A stretch of DNA of 64,000 nucleotides from Clostridia bacterium (lineage in GTDB: Bacteria > Bacillota > Clostridia > Oscillospirales > CAG-272), in the NCBI GenBank assembly GCA_017464565.1, contig JAFTZH010000054.1:1-64000 (forward strand). Direction: 5' to 3'. A program made the position numbers and the translations under genes. Below are positions 34,866-44,854 of this stretch, piece by piece; position 1 is the stretch's first letter; every line of letters starts with the position of its first letter. The notes under the pieces are model-generated. The model did not search any database. It was not told where the DNA came from and saw only the letters and a program-made list of their open reading frames with translations.

Positions 34866-35333
34866 ATGGCAAAAAATCCAACCGTTGCCGAAACCGTTTC
34901 CGCTCTCGCGTCTCCGCTTGCCGAGGAATTCGGATATTTTCTGTGGGACGTGGAGTTCGTAAAGGAAGGCGGAAGAAAGATACTCAGGGTTACGATAGAC
35001 TCGGAGGAAGGAATAACGATAGACGATTGCGAGAAGATGCACCGAGCGCTTGATCCCGTGCTTGACGAAGCCGACCCGATACAAGAGGCGTATTACCTTG
35101 AGGTAAGCTCGCCCGGAATAGAAAGAGAGCTTCGTACCGATATGCATATCGACGCCTGCGAGGGCTGGGACGTGGAGGTAAGACTGTACGCTCCTGTCGA
35201 TAACTCAAAGAGCTTTCGCGGAAAGCTTCTTCCTATGGGAGAGGAGCGTCAGATAAGAATAGACGCGGCGGGAAAAATAAAAGAGTTCCCGAGGGAAGCG
35301 GTTGCGAAGATACGCACTTATTTTGAGTTCTGA
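34866..35333 (+). CDS. rimP: Ribosome maturation factor RimP
   Basis: 155 residues. The N-terminal domain has LAEEFGYFLWDVEFVKEGG and LRVTIDSEEGITIDDCEK, then YYLEVSSPGIERELRT, the hallmark of RimP (YlxS), which aids 30S assembly. The C-terminal SH3-like domain follows. AAGGCGG lies before ATG 34866. First gene of the rimP-nusA-rnpM-ylxQ-infB operon. Confidence 0.97.
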   Translation: MAKNPTVAETVSALASPLAEEFGYFLWDVEFVKEGGRKILRVTIDSEEGITIDDCEKMHRALDPVLDEADPIQEAYYLEVSSPGIERELRTDMHIDACEGWDVEVRLYAPVDNSKSFRGKLLPMGEERQIRIDAAGKIKEFPREAVAKIRTYFEF

Positions 35334-35432
35334 TTTGATACGAATACGGCGATACGCCTGCCGATAAAGGCTTGTCAACGCCCGACGAGGCGGACGGTAC
35401 CTGCGGGTACACAGAAAGGAATGGAGTTTGAT

Positions 35433-36458
35433 ATGAACAAGGAATTTTTCGTTGCTTTGGACCTTCTTGAAAAGGAGAAGGGAATTCCGAAGGAGTATAT
35501 GATTGAAAAGATTGAGGCGGCGCTTCTGTCGGCTGTAAAGAAGGAGTTTGGAAGCAGCGCTCTTATGCGCGTGGTTATAGACCCCGCTAAAGAGGACGTC
35601 AAGGTATATCAGCAGAAGGAGGTTGTTGAGGAGGTTATCAATCCTCAATGCCAGATATCTCTTGAGGAAGCAAAGGCCGTCAGCAAGAGAAATACTCTCG
35701 GAAAGATGATGGAGACCGAGGTTAAGCCCAAGAATTTCCGCAGACTCAGCGCGGCAGCCGCGAAATCGGTTATTATTCAGGGCATCAGAGAGGGCGAGCG
35801 CAAGGCTATGCAGGACGCTTACGAGAGCAAGCGCGAGGAGATAATTACGGCTACGGTAAGCAAGGTCGATTCGGTAAATGGAAACGTAGTTCTCGAAACG
35901 GGAACCAGCCACGCGGTACTTATGAAGAGCGAACAGATACCCGGTGAGAGCTTTACCGTGGGCGAGAGAATAAAGGTGTTCGTTCTTGAGGTCAACAAAG
36001 AGACCAGAGGACCTCTCGTAACTCTCTCAAGAGTACATCCCGGACTCGTGCGCCGTATGTTTGAGCTTGAGATACCGGAGATACAGGACGGTATAGTTAT
36101 AGTCAAGGGAGTCTCCCGTGAGGCAGGCTCAAGAACTAAGATATCGGTATATTCGAGAGACGAGGACGTTGACGCGGTCGGCGCTTGTATAGGAAACCAC
36201 GGAATGAGAATTTCGGGTATCGTTGACGAGCTTCGCGGAGAAAAGATAGATATCGTAAAATACAGCGAAACCCCCGAGGAGTACGTCGCGGCGGCTCTCG
36301 CGCCCGCTTCCGTCCGTTCGGTAGAGATGACGGGAGATCGTTCCTGCAAGGTAATAGTTGACGCGGATCAGCTCTCGCTTGCTATCGGCAAGGAGGGTCA
36401 GAACGCAAGACTCGCGGCAAGACTTACGGGAATGAAGATAGATATAAAATCAGAATGA
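35433..36458 (+). CDS. nusA: Transcription termination/antitermination factor NusA
   Basis: 341 residues. The start is ATG 35433, with GGAG 6 bases upstream, giving the canonical MNKEFFVALDLLEKEKGI; an in-frame ATG 12 bases earlier overlaps its own ribosome site. An N-terminal polymerase-binding domain, an S1 domain (about 135-200), and KH1/KH2 domains follow: SREAGSRTKISVYS, VGACIGNHGMRISGIVDEL and LAIGKEGQNARLAARLTG. It lacks the C-terminal acidic repeats, as usual in Bacillota. It modulates pausing and termination. Confidence 0.98.
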   Translation: MNKEFFVALDLLEKEKGIPKEYMIEKIEAALLSAVKKEFGSSALMRVVIDPAKEDVKVYQQKEVVEEVINPQCQISLEEAKAVSKRNTLGKMMETEVKPKNFRRLSAAAAKSVIIQGIREGERKAMQDAYESKREEIITATVSKVDSVNGNVVLETGTSHAVLMKSEQIPGESFTVGERIKVFVLEVNKETRGPLVTLSRVHPGLVRRMFELEIPEIQDGIVIVKGVSREAGSRTKISVYSRDEDVDAVGACIGNHGMRISGIVDELRGEKIDIVKYSETPEEYVAAALAPASVRSVEMTGDRSCKVIVDADQLSLAIGKEGQNARLAARLTGMKIDIKSE

Positions 36459-36511
36459 TTCAAAGCGTCCGTTAAACTCTTAAAATATTCGTGAAAGGAG
36501 CTGATGCAACG

Positions 36512-36787
36512 ATGGAAGTCAAAAAAAGAAAGATACCCGAGCGGCAGTGCCTCGGCTGTAACGAGCACAAGCCAAAATCCGAGCTGTTACGCGTCGTAAA
36601 GGATCCCGAGGGAAATATTTCGCTTGATTTCACGGGTAAAAAATCGGGAAGAGGGGCGTATATATGCAGGTCGCTGAAGTGCCTCAAAAAAGCGCGCAAG
36701 TCGCGCAGGATAGACAGGAGTCTTGACTGCGACGTTCCCGACGAGGTGTACGACAGAATGGAGACGGAGCTTTCGGAAAATGAGTGA
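36512..36787 (+). CDS. rnpM: RNase P modulator RnpM (YlxR)
   Basis: 91 residues from ATG 36512; AGGAG lies at 36496-36500, and an upstream GTG overlaps that site. The family signature is PERQCLGCNEHKPKSELLRV, then GRGAYICRSLKCLKKA, both clear here. YlxR proteins bind RNase P RNA and modulate its activity. It overlaps ylxQ by 8 bases. Confidence 0.93.
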   Translation: MEVKKRKIPERQCLGCNEHKPKSELLRVVKDPEGNISLDFTGKKSGRGAYICRSLKCLKKARKSRRIDRSLDCDVPDEVYDRMETELSENE

Positions 36788-37124
36788 AACGGTAATTACT
36801 GACGAGAAAAAACTTCTTTCCGCTCTCGGACTTTGCGCAAGGGCGCGAAAGATAACGATAGGAGTTCCGATGATATGCGAGGCGTTAAAGCGCGGAGGCG
36901 AGGCGTTGCCGAGACTTGTGTTTGAGGCGTCTGATACTTCGGAAAACACTCATAAAAGAATATCCGACCGTTGCGGATATTACAACGTCAGACAGATAAG
37001 GCTTAAAGCCGACGGGATGGAGCTTGCTTTGGCAATAGGCAAAGCCTCGTTCGTAGCGGCGGTAGCTCTTGCTGACGAGCGATTCTGCACGTTGGCAGAA
37101 AAATATATCCGATTCGACGGATGA
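36780..37124 (+). CDS. ylxQ: L7Ae/L30e-family ribosomal protein (YlxQ)
   Basis: 114 residues. ATG 36780 overlaps the end of rnpM. LLSALGLCARARKITIG and ALKRGGEALPRLVFEASDTS fit the L7Ae/L30e/Gadd45 RNA-binding fold of YlxQ, which recognises kink-turn RNA. It is conserved between rnpM and infB throughout Bacillota. Confidence 0.93.
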   Translation: MSETVITDEKKLLSALGLCARARKITIGVPMICEALKRGGEALPRLVFEASDTSENTHKRISDRCGYYNVRQIRLKADGMELALAIGKASFVAAVALADERFCTLAEKYIRFDG

Positions 37125-37193
37125 TTCGGTTTGACACAAAATCCTAATTAAATGAATTTATTCGTTTTAATGTGAAAGGACACGGTACGAAGA

Positions 37194-40004
37194 ATGGCAA
37201 ATAATCCACAATTTAAAGTAAGTCAGCTCGCGAAGGACCTCAACCTGAAGAACAAGGACGTAATGGAGGCGCTTGCGGCGAAGGGTATAACCGTAAAATC
37301 CGCGCAGGCAAATCTTGAGCCTGCTCAGTTTGATATTCTTTTTGAATCCCTTACAAGAGACAATCAGATAGACAGTATAGAAAAATATATGAACGGAACT
37401 ACTTATATTCCGTCCAAGAAGCCGAAGGCGGAAAAGGCGGAACAGGAAAAGCCTGCCGAAAAGGCGGAAGAACCGAAGGCATCCGAAAAGACCGAGGAGA
37501 TAAAGGTCGAGAAGACCGAGAAAGAGGTCAAGGCACAAAATGAAAAGCCCGAGACCGCAGCGGAAAAGCAGACGGTTCGGAAGACCGATAAGGCAGAAAT
37601 CAAGACTGAGACTGCGTCGGAAGCAAAGCCCGAGGCAAGACCCGAAAGAAAAGAATTTTCGGAGTCGGCTTCCAAAGTACCGCAGAGAACGTCTTCCGCA
37701 CCCGTGTCCGACCGCAGAGCCTCCGCTCCGCAGGGAAAACCCGATTGGCAGAAGAACAACTCTTACGGTGATAAGAGAGGTTCTGCGGGACAACAGCAAA
37801 GAGGAGAATACCGTCAGGCTCAGACGGGCGAGGGAAGAAATTACGACCGCTTCTCAAATCCCTACGGACAGCAGCGTCAGCCCCAGCAGAAGAACAATTA
37901 CGACCGTCAGGGCGGAGGACAGTTCAGAGATAAGGACAAGGATCAGAGAAGTCAGAACGCGCCCAGAGAAAAGTTTAAGCCCCAGCCTATAATCCGTTCG
38001 CAGACCGTAAAGGGAGATGACGCTCCGAAAACGAGAGGTGCCACGAGAGTCGTGGATATGAGAGCCGGCTCGGTAGACCTTTCCAAATACGATGAAAAGC
38101 TCGACACCTTCGTACCGGATTCGGTTGCGGACGCGCGCGGAGGAAGCTTCAAGGTCAAAAAGCAGACTCCATCGGGCAACCGTATGAACGGAATGAGCGG
38201 AGGCAAAAACAATAAATTCAATAAGAATAAAAAATCAGCCGCGCCCGTTACCAAGGCGCCCATAAGCGTAACGCTTCCCGACGAGATAGTTGTGAGCGAC
38301 CTTGCGTCAAGGCTCAAGGTTACCTCGTCTGAGATAGTCAAGCGCCTTATGATGCTTGGAATGATGGTTACCGTAAACCAGACGGTTGATTACGATACGG
38401 CGGCAATAGTTGCCGACGAGATGGGAATAGCGGCGACGAAAGAGGTCGTTGTTACGATAGAGGAGAGACTCTTTGAGGACGGCGAGGACGACGAGAAGGA
38501 TCTCGTCGGAAGAGCGCCCGTCGTCTGCGTAATGGGACACGTTGACCACGGAAAGACCTCTATACTCGACGCTATAAGGCATACGAGCGTTACCTCGGGA
38601 GAGGCGGGAGGAATCACCCAGCATATCGGTGCTTACAGAGTTAAGGTGAACGGTCAGAACATCACGTTCCTCGATACCCCCGGACACGAGGCGTTCACCG
38701 CGATGAGAGCGAGAGGCGCGCAGGCTACCGATATCGCTATTCTCGTTGTTGCGGCTGACGACGGAATTATGCCACAGACCATAGAGGCTATAAATCACGC
38801 TAAAGCGGCGGGAGTAGATATAATCGTCGCGATAAATAAGATGGATAAGCCCAGCGCTAATCCCGACGCCGTTAAGCAGGAGCTTACGAAATACGATCTC
38901 GTTCCCGAGGAATGGGGCGGAGACGTTATATGCGTTCCCGTATCGGCGCTTACGAAGCAGGGTATCGACGACTTGCTTGAAAACGTTCTGCTCGTCGCGG
39001 AGGTCAAGGAGCTTCGCGCCAATCCCAACAGACACGCCAAGGGTATCGTAATAGAAGCGAAGCTTGATAAGGGAAGAGGCCCCGTGGCTACGGTGCTCGT
39101 TCAGAATGGAACTCTCCGCAACGGCGATATAGTTATCGCGGGAACTGCGGTAGGACGCGTAAGAGCGATGACCGACCACAACGGAAAGCTCGTCAAGGAG
39201 GCAGGTCCTTCGGTTCCCGTTGAGATAATCGGTCTTGCCGACGTACCGCTCGCGGGAGACGAGTTTAACGCCGTCGAGGACGAGAGAATGGCGAGAACTC
39301 TTGCAGACCAGCGCAAAGCCAAGGCTAAAGAGGAAGAATTTAAAGCTAACGCGAGAGCTAATCTCAACGACCTGTTCGCACAGATATCCGAGGGCGTCAA
39401 GGAGCTTAACATTATCGTTAAGGCTGACGTCGGAGGCTCAGCAGAGGCGGTCAAGCAGTCGCTTGAAAAGATATCCAACGAGGAAGTCAAGGTGCGCGTT
39501 ATTCACGCCGCTGCGGGAGGAATACGCGAGGGAGACGTTATGCTCGCATCCGCTTCAAACGCTATAATCGTTGGATTTAACGTTCGTCCCGACAAGGCGG
39601 CTATAGACAGCGCAGAGAGACAGAACGTTGATATACGCACTTACAGAATAATTTACGATTGTATCAACGAGATAACCGACGCTATGAAGGGAATGCTGGC
39701 TCCCAAGTTCAAAGAGAACCTTCTCGGACACGCTGAGGTCAGACAGACTATTCACGTTCCTAACGTCGGAACTATCGCAGGCTCTTACGTTCAGGACGGT
39801 AAGGTTGCCCGCTCGGCTATGATAAGAGTCGTAAGAGACGGAATCGTTATATTTGAGGATAAGATATCCTCCCTTAAGAGATTTAAGGACGACGTCCGTG
39901 AGGTAGCACAGGGCTACGAGTGCGGTATAGGTCTCGAACGCTTTAACGATATTAAGGTCGGAGACATCCTTGAAGCGTATGTTATGGAAGAGATAGAGAG
40001 ATAG
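37194..40004 (+). CDS. infB: Translation initiation factor IF-2
   Basis: 936 residues. The N-terminal IF2N domain ([26 protein letters not shown]) is followed by a ~300-residue low-complexity linker rich in Lys, Glu, Gln, Arg and Asn, a second IF2N-like segment ([19 protein letters not shown]), and the G domain with G1 GHVDHGKT, G3 DTPGHE, G4 NKMD and G5 VSAL. Domains II-IV end with fMet-tRNA-binding C2 ([13 protein letters not shown]). No rbfA follows, unlike most Bacillota; repeat C and convergent genes come next. Confidence 0.98.
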   Translation: MANNPQFKVSQLAKDLNLKNKDVMEALAAKGITVKSAQANLEPAQFDILFESLTRDNQIDSIEKYMNGTTYIPSKKPKAEKAEQEKPAEKAEEPKASEKTEEIKVEKTEKEVKAQNEKPETAAEKQTVRKTDKAEIKTETASEAKPEARPERKEFSESASKVPQRTSSAPVSDRRASAPQGKPDWQKNNSYGDKRGSAGQQQRGEYRQAQTGEGRNYDRFSNPYGQQRQPQQKNNYDRQGGGQFRDKDKDQRSQNAPREKFKPQPIIRSQTVKGDDAPKTRGATRVVDMRAGSVDLSKYDEKLDTFVPDSVADARGGSFKVKKQTPSGNRMNGMSGGKNNKFNKNKKSAAPVTKAPISVTLPDEIVVSDLASRLKVTSSEIVKRLMMLGMMVTVNQTVDYDTAAIVADEMGIAATKEVVVTIEERLFEDGEDDEKDLVGRAPVVCVMGHVDHGKTSILDAIRHTSVTSGEAGGITQHIGAYRVKVNGQNITFLDTPGHEAFTAMRARGAQATDIAILVVAADDGIMPQTIEAINHAKAAGVDIIVAINKMDKPSANPDAVKQELTKYDLVPEEWGGDVICVPVSALTKQGIDDLLENVLLVAEVKELRANPNRHAKGIVIEAKLDKGRGPVATVLVQNGTLRNGDIVIAGTAVGRVRAMTDHNGKLVKEAGPSVPVEIIGLADVPLAGDEFNAVEDERMARTLADQRKAKAKEEEFKANARANLNDLFAQISEGVKELNIIVKADVGGSAEAVKQSLEKISNEEVKVRVIHAAAGGIREGDVMLASASNAIIVGFNVRPDKAAIDSAERQNVDIRTYRIIYDCINEITDAMKGMLAPKFKENLLGHAEVRQTIHVPNVGTIAGSYVQDGKVARSAMIRVVRDGIVIFEDKISSLKRFKDDVREVAQGYECGIGLERFNDIKVGDILEAYVMEEIER

Positions 40005-40024
40005 ATTAAATAATTATAATTAAG

Positions 40025-40113
40025 GGGGAGAAACTTTTGCAAAAGTTTCTCCCCTATATAATCCACATACAAACTAACTTTTAGGGAGGAGCTTTTTTCA
40101 AAAAGCTCCTCCC
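40025..40113. repeat. Composite palindromic repeat, copy C (short form)
   Basis: Both end palindromes are kept (40025-40054, identical to the right one of A and the left one of B; and 40084-40113, GGGAGGAGCTTTTTT with complement), but the core is cut to 29 bases with a trace AACTAACTTTTAG. It lies between the convergent infB and DUF4340 genes and can terminate both. Confidence 0.85.
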
Positions 40114-40140
40114 ATATAACAAATAAAACATATAACTTAT

Positions 40141-42333
40141 TCAATTTTTCGCGTCGGGGTCTATTGTTTCAAGAGCGAAGAAGCGTTGAGCGTCGTTTAT
40201 AAATTTCTGAACTCTGCTTGAGAGGACGTAGAAATTTCCGTTTCCGTTTATAGTGATATAAGCTTTACGCTTTGAGTCGGGAATGGAATAGAATTTATAT
40301 TCCGACGTTTCGTCTTTGCTGTTCGTGATAGTTATAGTGAGCAGCCAATTCTCGTCGGTTACGATAGCGCTTTCCTCCTCATCGGTAACCTCGTAAGAGT
40401 TTTCAATCGACGAGGCAATCATAGTCTGGAAGAATTTCCTGAAAAGGCTGGTAGCGTAACGAACGTATTCGGCTATTACCTCGTCATTGGAGTTGGTAAC
40501 CGTAACCGCGTCTGCCGTTACGTAAACTCTCGTTCCGTCGGCGCAGGGGATATATCCCGATACCACGCGAACCTGTGAGCCGAGCTTATTGTAGGCGTAA
40601 TAAGCGGTATCAATGGTAAGCTTGGTTCCACTGCTGTCGTACGCGTTTATAGCCGACGTGGTTATTTCCCATATCAGACCGTCCTTGTCAATTACGGTCA
40701 GAGACGAGAAAGTATTGACCGAGTTTCCGTTTGAATCGGACGCGATTACCTCAAGGCGATCGGAATTCGTTCCGTTGCTCTGACTGCTCTTTGAGTTGTC
40801 AAGGTCAAAGGTTGCCGAGTAATTCGGGGAGGCAAGCGTAACCTCTTCACAATAAGCTATGTTGAGATATATATAGGTCTGATTTATCCATTTAAGCGAG
40901 TTCCAATTGAGAAATTCAAGGCTATAGCCTTCTATCTCGACTATCATATCGTACGAGTAAGCGAAATCGTAGCCTTTATCGGTTTTAACGTATACGAGGG
41001 TGTATGCGTAATAGTTTCCGTCCTCGTTCTTATCGCTTATAAGCACGCGCTGCTGTATGGTGCTTTCGTATTCACCGTCGTCGTCCAATAAATCAAAATC
41101 AAAGGTCATAATATATTTGGACGCAAGCTCTACCGTAGTCTTACCGTTTTCATCGGTCGATTCCTTTGCCAATCCGTATTTAAGAAGGTCGGAGTCGGTA
41201 GGTGAAAGCTTCGTTACTCCCACGAACGCCGTGTCGTAAAGGGCGTACAGCGCGGTGTTTATATTGTCCGAGTCGGGAGTATATCCGTCAAGGGTTTCCG
41301 CCGTGAAAACGTAGGGGAAGTTTGCTTCTATCGTGTTTTCACGAAGAGAGAGGTCTATATAGGAGAATCCGACCACTTGCTCGTAACCGTTCTCCGACTC
41401 CGCGTTTTCTCTTATTATAGAGAAGTTCTCAACGTCGAAATAGTTATTCATACTCATCGGATATACTATCTGAGGCGTTACGAAGGTTTCTATCGGCTGG
41501 AGCAGAGTGTCTCCGACGGTCGTTGAGAGAACGTATACCGCGTCCCGCTTTTCCTCAACGCCGTTTTCCATATTGACGTACTGAACGTAATATCCTCCTC
41601 CCGTTACGAGCATATCGCCGATAATTACCTTATGCTTGTTTCCGCTCGTGTCGGTTAGTATATAATAGGCGGGCATATAGGCGTATTCCTCGCCGTCCTC
41701 GTCGACTCTCATTTCGCTGACGAGTCCGTATTCGGTGTATTCTCCATTCGCGTCTTTAATCGGGTCTTGTATCTTCCTGGTGGTGAGCGTATATCCCGCC
41801 GTTACGTATAGGGAAGCGAATAATTCTTGATCGAATGATACAAGCGGAGAACCCTTGATAATAAAATCGCAGGAATCGTCTACCGTATTCTTTTCAACGT
41901 TATATCTGACAAAGGTGAAGCTTCCTTCGTCGTTTACAACCTCGATAGAACGAATATTTTTCTTTTCTATATTGGGGAACATAAGGATTCTGGAGTTATG
42001 TCCGACCTCCTCGGTACCTTCGGTATCGACTATGGCGACTATCTCGTATTCTCCCGTTTCGCTGTCAAGGTCTATAAGAGTGCCGCTTGCGGTAACGTAG
42101 TATCCGTACTCATCGTCCACGTCAAGCTCGATACCGTCGGTATCGTATATCGAGTAGCTTCCGTCCTTATATTTTATTATATATTTCGTGTCGTCCACGT
42201 CGTAAATCGTTTCGGTTTTTACGAAATAATTGACGAATATAAGGGTCGGAATGAGAAGCACGATGAAAGCGGATATAGCAATAATTGCTATCTTACGCCT
42301 TTTCAGTAAAGTGCTTTTTTGTTTTTCAATCAT
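40141..42333 (-). CDS. DUF4340 domain membrane-anchored protein
   Basis: 730 residues. A basic N-terminus and one membrane helix (about 14-32) leave the rest outside: a large beta-rich region with KYIIKYKDGSYSIYD, IRSIEVVNDEGSFTFVR and repeated sheet-like segments, matching DUF4340, which is found with Gld-type ABC systems. It overlaps the GldG-like gene by 4 bases and is last in that operon. Function is unknown; a surface partner of the ABC exporter is likely. Confidence 0.82.
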   Translation of the reverse strand: MIEKQKSTLLKRRKIAIIAISAFIVLLIPTLIFVNYFVKTETIYDVDDTKYIIKYKDGSYSIYDTDGIELDVDDEYGYYVTASGTLIDLDSETGEYEIVAIVDTEGTEEVGHNSRILMFPNIEKKNIRSIEVVNDEGSFTFVRYNVEKNTVDDSCDFIIKGSPLVSFDQELFASLYVTAGYTLTTRKIQDPIKDANGEYTEYGLVSEMRVDEDGEEYAYMPAYYILTDTSGNKHKVIIGDMLVTGGGYYVQYVNMENGVEEKRDAVYVLSTTVGDTLLQPIETFVTPQIVYPMSMNNYFDVENFSIIRENAESENGYEQVVGFSYIDLSLRENTIEANFPYVFTAETLDGYTPDSDNINTALYALYDTAFVGVTKLSPTDSDLLKYGLAKESTDENGKTTVELASKYIMTFDFDLLDDDGEYESTIQQRVLISDKNEDGNYYAYTLVYVKTDKGYDFAYSYDMIVEIEGYSLEFLNWNSLKWINQTYIYLNIAYCEEVTLASPNYSATFDLDNSKSSQSNGTNSDRLEVIASDSNGNSVNTFSSLTVIDKDGLIWEITTSAINAYDSSGTKLTIDTAYYAYNKLGSQVRVVSGYIPCADGTRVYVTADAVTVTNSNDEVIAEYVRYATSLFRKFFQTMIASSIENSYEVTDEEESAIVTDENWLLTITITNSKDETSEYKFYSIPDSKRKAYITINGNGNFYVLSSRVQKFINDAQRFFALETIDPDAKN

Positions 42334-44024
42334 TTGTTCTTTCTCCTGATTAATACGACGGCACCCGCGACGACAGCGGCAACCACGGGTACTACGGTAA
42401 GTACTATGGTGTATTGCGTCGTTTCGGCAGTGGTTATGCTGTCTATGGTATAATCGGCAAACGGTTTGAATTCAAGTCCTACGGGAACCGGCTCACGTCC
42501 TATCGCGCGGCAGGCGGAGAGCAGAAGATCAGTGTTGCCGTAGGCTGAGGATTGAAGCAGTGCCTCGCTCGCAAAGTCTGTTGAACCGCAGGCTATAACG
42601 TAAGACGCTTCGTTTACCGTGGTGTAGTTGGATTCCTGGGTAGTTCTGTCCTCTCTGGATATCGTCATAAGGGCGAGGGGATTTTGTTCGGTCGCTTTCG
42701 CTACCTCGTAGCCTCCCGCCTCAGCCGTCGCGTTCTCGCTCGTTACGAAGAGATTGAATACCGAGCGCGATACTCCGTTAGAGTAGTACGAACCGTAATC
42801 GTACTGGTCGGTCTCGTCGTCCTCGTTGGTATAATGGGTTAGCTCGTAGGTGTCGGAGAGAGAGATTGACATAGCGTTCTGGAAAATGACTTTCTTGGGA
42901 TAGGGAACGCTTCTCATATCCTCGGTGAGTGAGCCGCCCAGACCGTAATCCACGTATTCGGATACTATCGTAAATCCGTCGGTGGTGAGGGCTTGCGAGG
43001 TATCTCTTACGTGATAGCTTTCGCCGTTTTCGTTTCTGTCAAACGCTATGCCCCATTCCTCGAGATATTCCTCAAATTTAGGCATAGGCTTTGCGTCGGG
43101 AGACATAAATACCATAAGGGAGTTGGTACCGTCAAGGAAAGCGTCGAGCTTGTCTATCTCGTCAACCTCGTAAATACCGTTGCTTACTTCAAAGTCCGAG
43201 TTCGGATTGAAAACGACGATAAGTCTGCAATCCTCGGGTATCTCGTCTTCCGAGAGGTCAATCTCTTGTATAAGATATCCCGCGTCGATAAGTGTGTTGG
43301 CGAAAGCCAAGTCATCAATTTGCTCACCGTGGTTAGTGGTAAAGCAAGCGATGGGGGATTCGGCTCTCGTTACGGCAAGGATACCCGCCGTAAATTTCTT
43401 TTCGCCGTCGTACGCCCACGGCGCCTCGTCGTCTGACGAGTCGAAGGTAAAGAAGTTTCTGAGGCTGTATACTCTGAATTCGGTGCCGAATTCAAGAATA
43501 ACGTTGGTAGTCGTGATAGTAGAGGTAGAGGTTACCTTATACTTTGATACTGCCGAGGGATTTCTGTAAATGTTGTAATTGGTTATTTTTATATGGTCGG
43601 GGAATTCATTCTGAAGCTCAAGAGCCGTGTTATAAACGTATCTCTGTGACGACTCGCTCTGTATCGTGTCGATTTCATCGCAGAAGATTATGTTTATATA
43701 AAGGTTTTCGTCGCGGTAGTTTTCGTCTCCCTCGGAAAGACCGTTCTCTTCGTTGTACGCCTTGTTTTCGGCACGCACCTTGTTTACCATTTCTATCGGG
43801 GATTCGCTGTCAAACTCCTCGTCTCCGCTGCGAATAAGCTCTATACACTCGTCGGAGAGGGTGTAGAGAAGGTCGGGAGTCATATCCACGTACCATAAAA
43901 ATTTCGTTGAAAGCGCCGAGAATATTACGTTTACGATTATTACGACGGCGATGATGAGCGCTGTGAGTGCCGCCGTTACGCCTCCATATCGGAGCTTACG
44001 GCTGTTTACAGATGTTTTTCTCAT
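42330..44024 (-). CDS. GldG-like auxiliary protein of an ABC system
   Basis: 564 residues with one N-terminal helix (about 17-37), an extracellular GldG-type region (YINIIFCDEIDTIQSESSQR; FTTNHGEQIDDLAFANTLID) and a C-terminal helix. GldG forms, with GldF and GldA, a transporter needed for gliding in Bacteroidota; homologues in Bacillota have no known gliding role. It is followed by DUF4340 with an ATGA overlap and preceded by the permease. Confidence 0.87.
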   Translation of the reverse strand: MRKTSVNSRKLRYGGVTAALTALIIAVVIIVNVIFSALSTKFLWYVDMTPDLLYTLSDECIELIRSGDEEFDSESPIEMVNKVRAENKAYNEENGLSEGDENYRDENLYINIIFCDEIDTIQSESSQRYVYNTALELQNEFPDHIKITNYNIYRNPSAVSKYKVTSTSTITTTNVILEFGTEFRVYSLRNFFTFDSSDDEAPWAYDGEKKFTAGILAVTRAESPIACFTTNHGEQIDDLAFANTLIDAGYLIQEIDLSEDEIPEDCRLIVVFNPNSDFEVSNGIYEVDEIDKLDAFLDGTNSLMVFMSPDAKPMPKFEEYLEEWGIAFDRNENGESYHVRDTSQALTTDGFTIVSEYVDYGLGGSLTEDMRSVPYPKKVIFQNAMSISLSDTYELTHYTNEDDETDQYDYGSYYSNGVSRSVFNLFVTSENATAEAGGYEVAKATEQNPLALMTISREDRTTQESNYTTVNEASYVIACGSTDFASEALLQSSAYGNTDLLLSACRAIGREPVPVGLEFKPFADYTIDSITTAETTQYTIVLTVVPVVAAVVAGAVVLIRRKNK

Positions 44025-44048
44025 TATTTTAATACCTGCCTTTCCGTA

Positions 44049-44795
44049 TCAGCCCCAGCGGCGCTTGTCGTATACGCGCACCGTGAGAAGAAGGAATACT
44101 CCCGTAAGCGAGAGATAATATAGTATCGCGGCAAAGTCGATATATCCGTTTGCGAAAGCGGAGAAGCGGCTGAGAACGCATATCCAGTCGATAACGAATC
44201 TTATCGCGTAAATGTCGATATACTCGTTTACTATGTTAAGAAGAAGCATTACCACGATTATCGAAATAGTTATAACGGCGGCGGCAAGCTGGTTTTCGGT
44301 AAGAGAGGATACGAACATACCGATAGCGATGAACGCGGTTCCTATAAGGAAAACGCCTATCAGACAGCCTACTATCTGCGCCGTGGAGGGACCTATGTGA
44401 GACGACGCGTAATCCTGCGCCGCTCTTTCTTCATTCGCGTATGAATAAAGAGGGAAGAAGTTTATGCAGGACGCGAGAAGCGTTCCGGCAAAGAGAGTCA
44501 GCGCCGCTAAAAACTTTCCGAGCACCATTCCCCAGATAGAGACGGGAGCGGTGAGGAGAAGCTGTTCGGTGCGAAGCTTTTTTTCCTCCGCAAAGAGCTT
44601 CATCGTAAGAAGCGGAATAAGTATTATAAACGCGAATATAAGCATCGTGAAATACGACGACGTATTGTAGCTTTGAGAGGCGAGCGTCGTGTAGCAGAGC
44701 ATAAGAGCCGCTGCGGCAAGGAATACGCCCACGTAAACGTATCCGATAGCGTTTATGAAATACGAGCGTAATTCTTTTTTGTAAATTGCAATCAT
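44049..44795 (-). CDS. ABC-2 permease, GldF-like
   Basis: 248 residues with six hydrophobic helices. IYKKELRSYFINAIGYVYVGVFLAA at the N-terminus and ILIPLLTMKLFAEEKKLRTEQLLLT in the second loop are hallmarks of the GldF/ABC-2 family. It is the membrane partner of the ATPase encoded just before it. Confidence 0.92.
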   Translation of the reverse strand: MIAIYKKELRSYFINAIGYVYVGVFLAAAALMLCYTTLASQSYNTSSYFTMLIFAFIILIPLLTMKLFAEEKKLRTEQLLLTAPVSIWGMVLGKFLAALTLFAGTLLASCINFFPLYSYANEERAAQDYASSHIGPSTAQIVGCLIGVFLIGTAFIAIGMFVSSLTENQLAAAVITISIIVVMLLLNIVNEYIDIYAIRFVIDWICVLSRFSAFANGYIDFAAILYYLSLTGVFLLLTVRVYDKRRWG

Positions 44796-44854
44796 TTTAT
44801 TTTTACCGCCGAGGGTTTCCCGGCAAAGCTCCTTTCTTAATTTGAGGCTATCCT

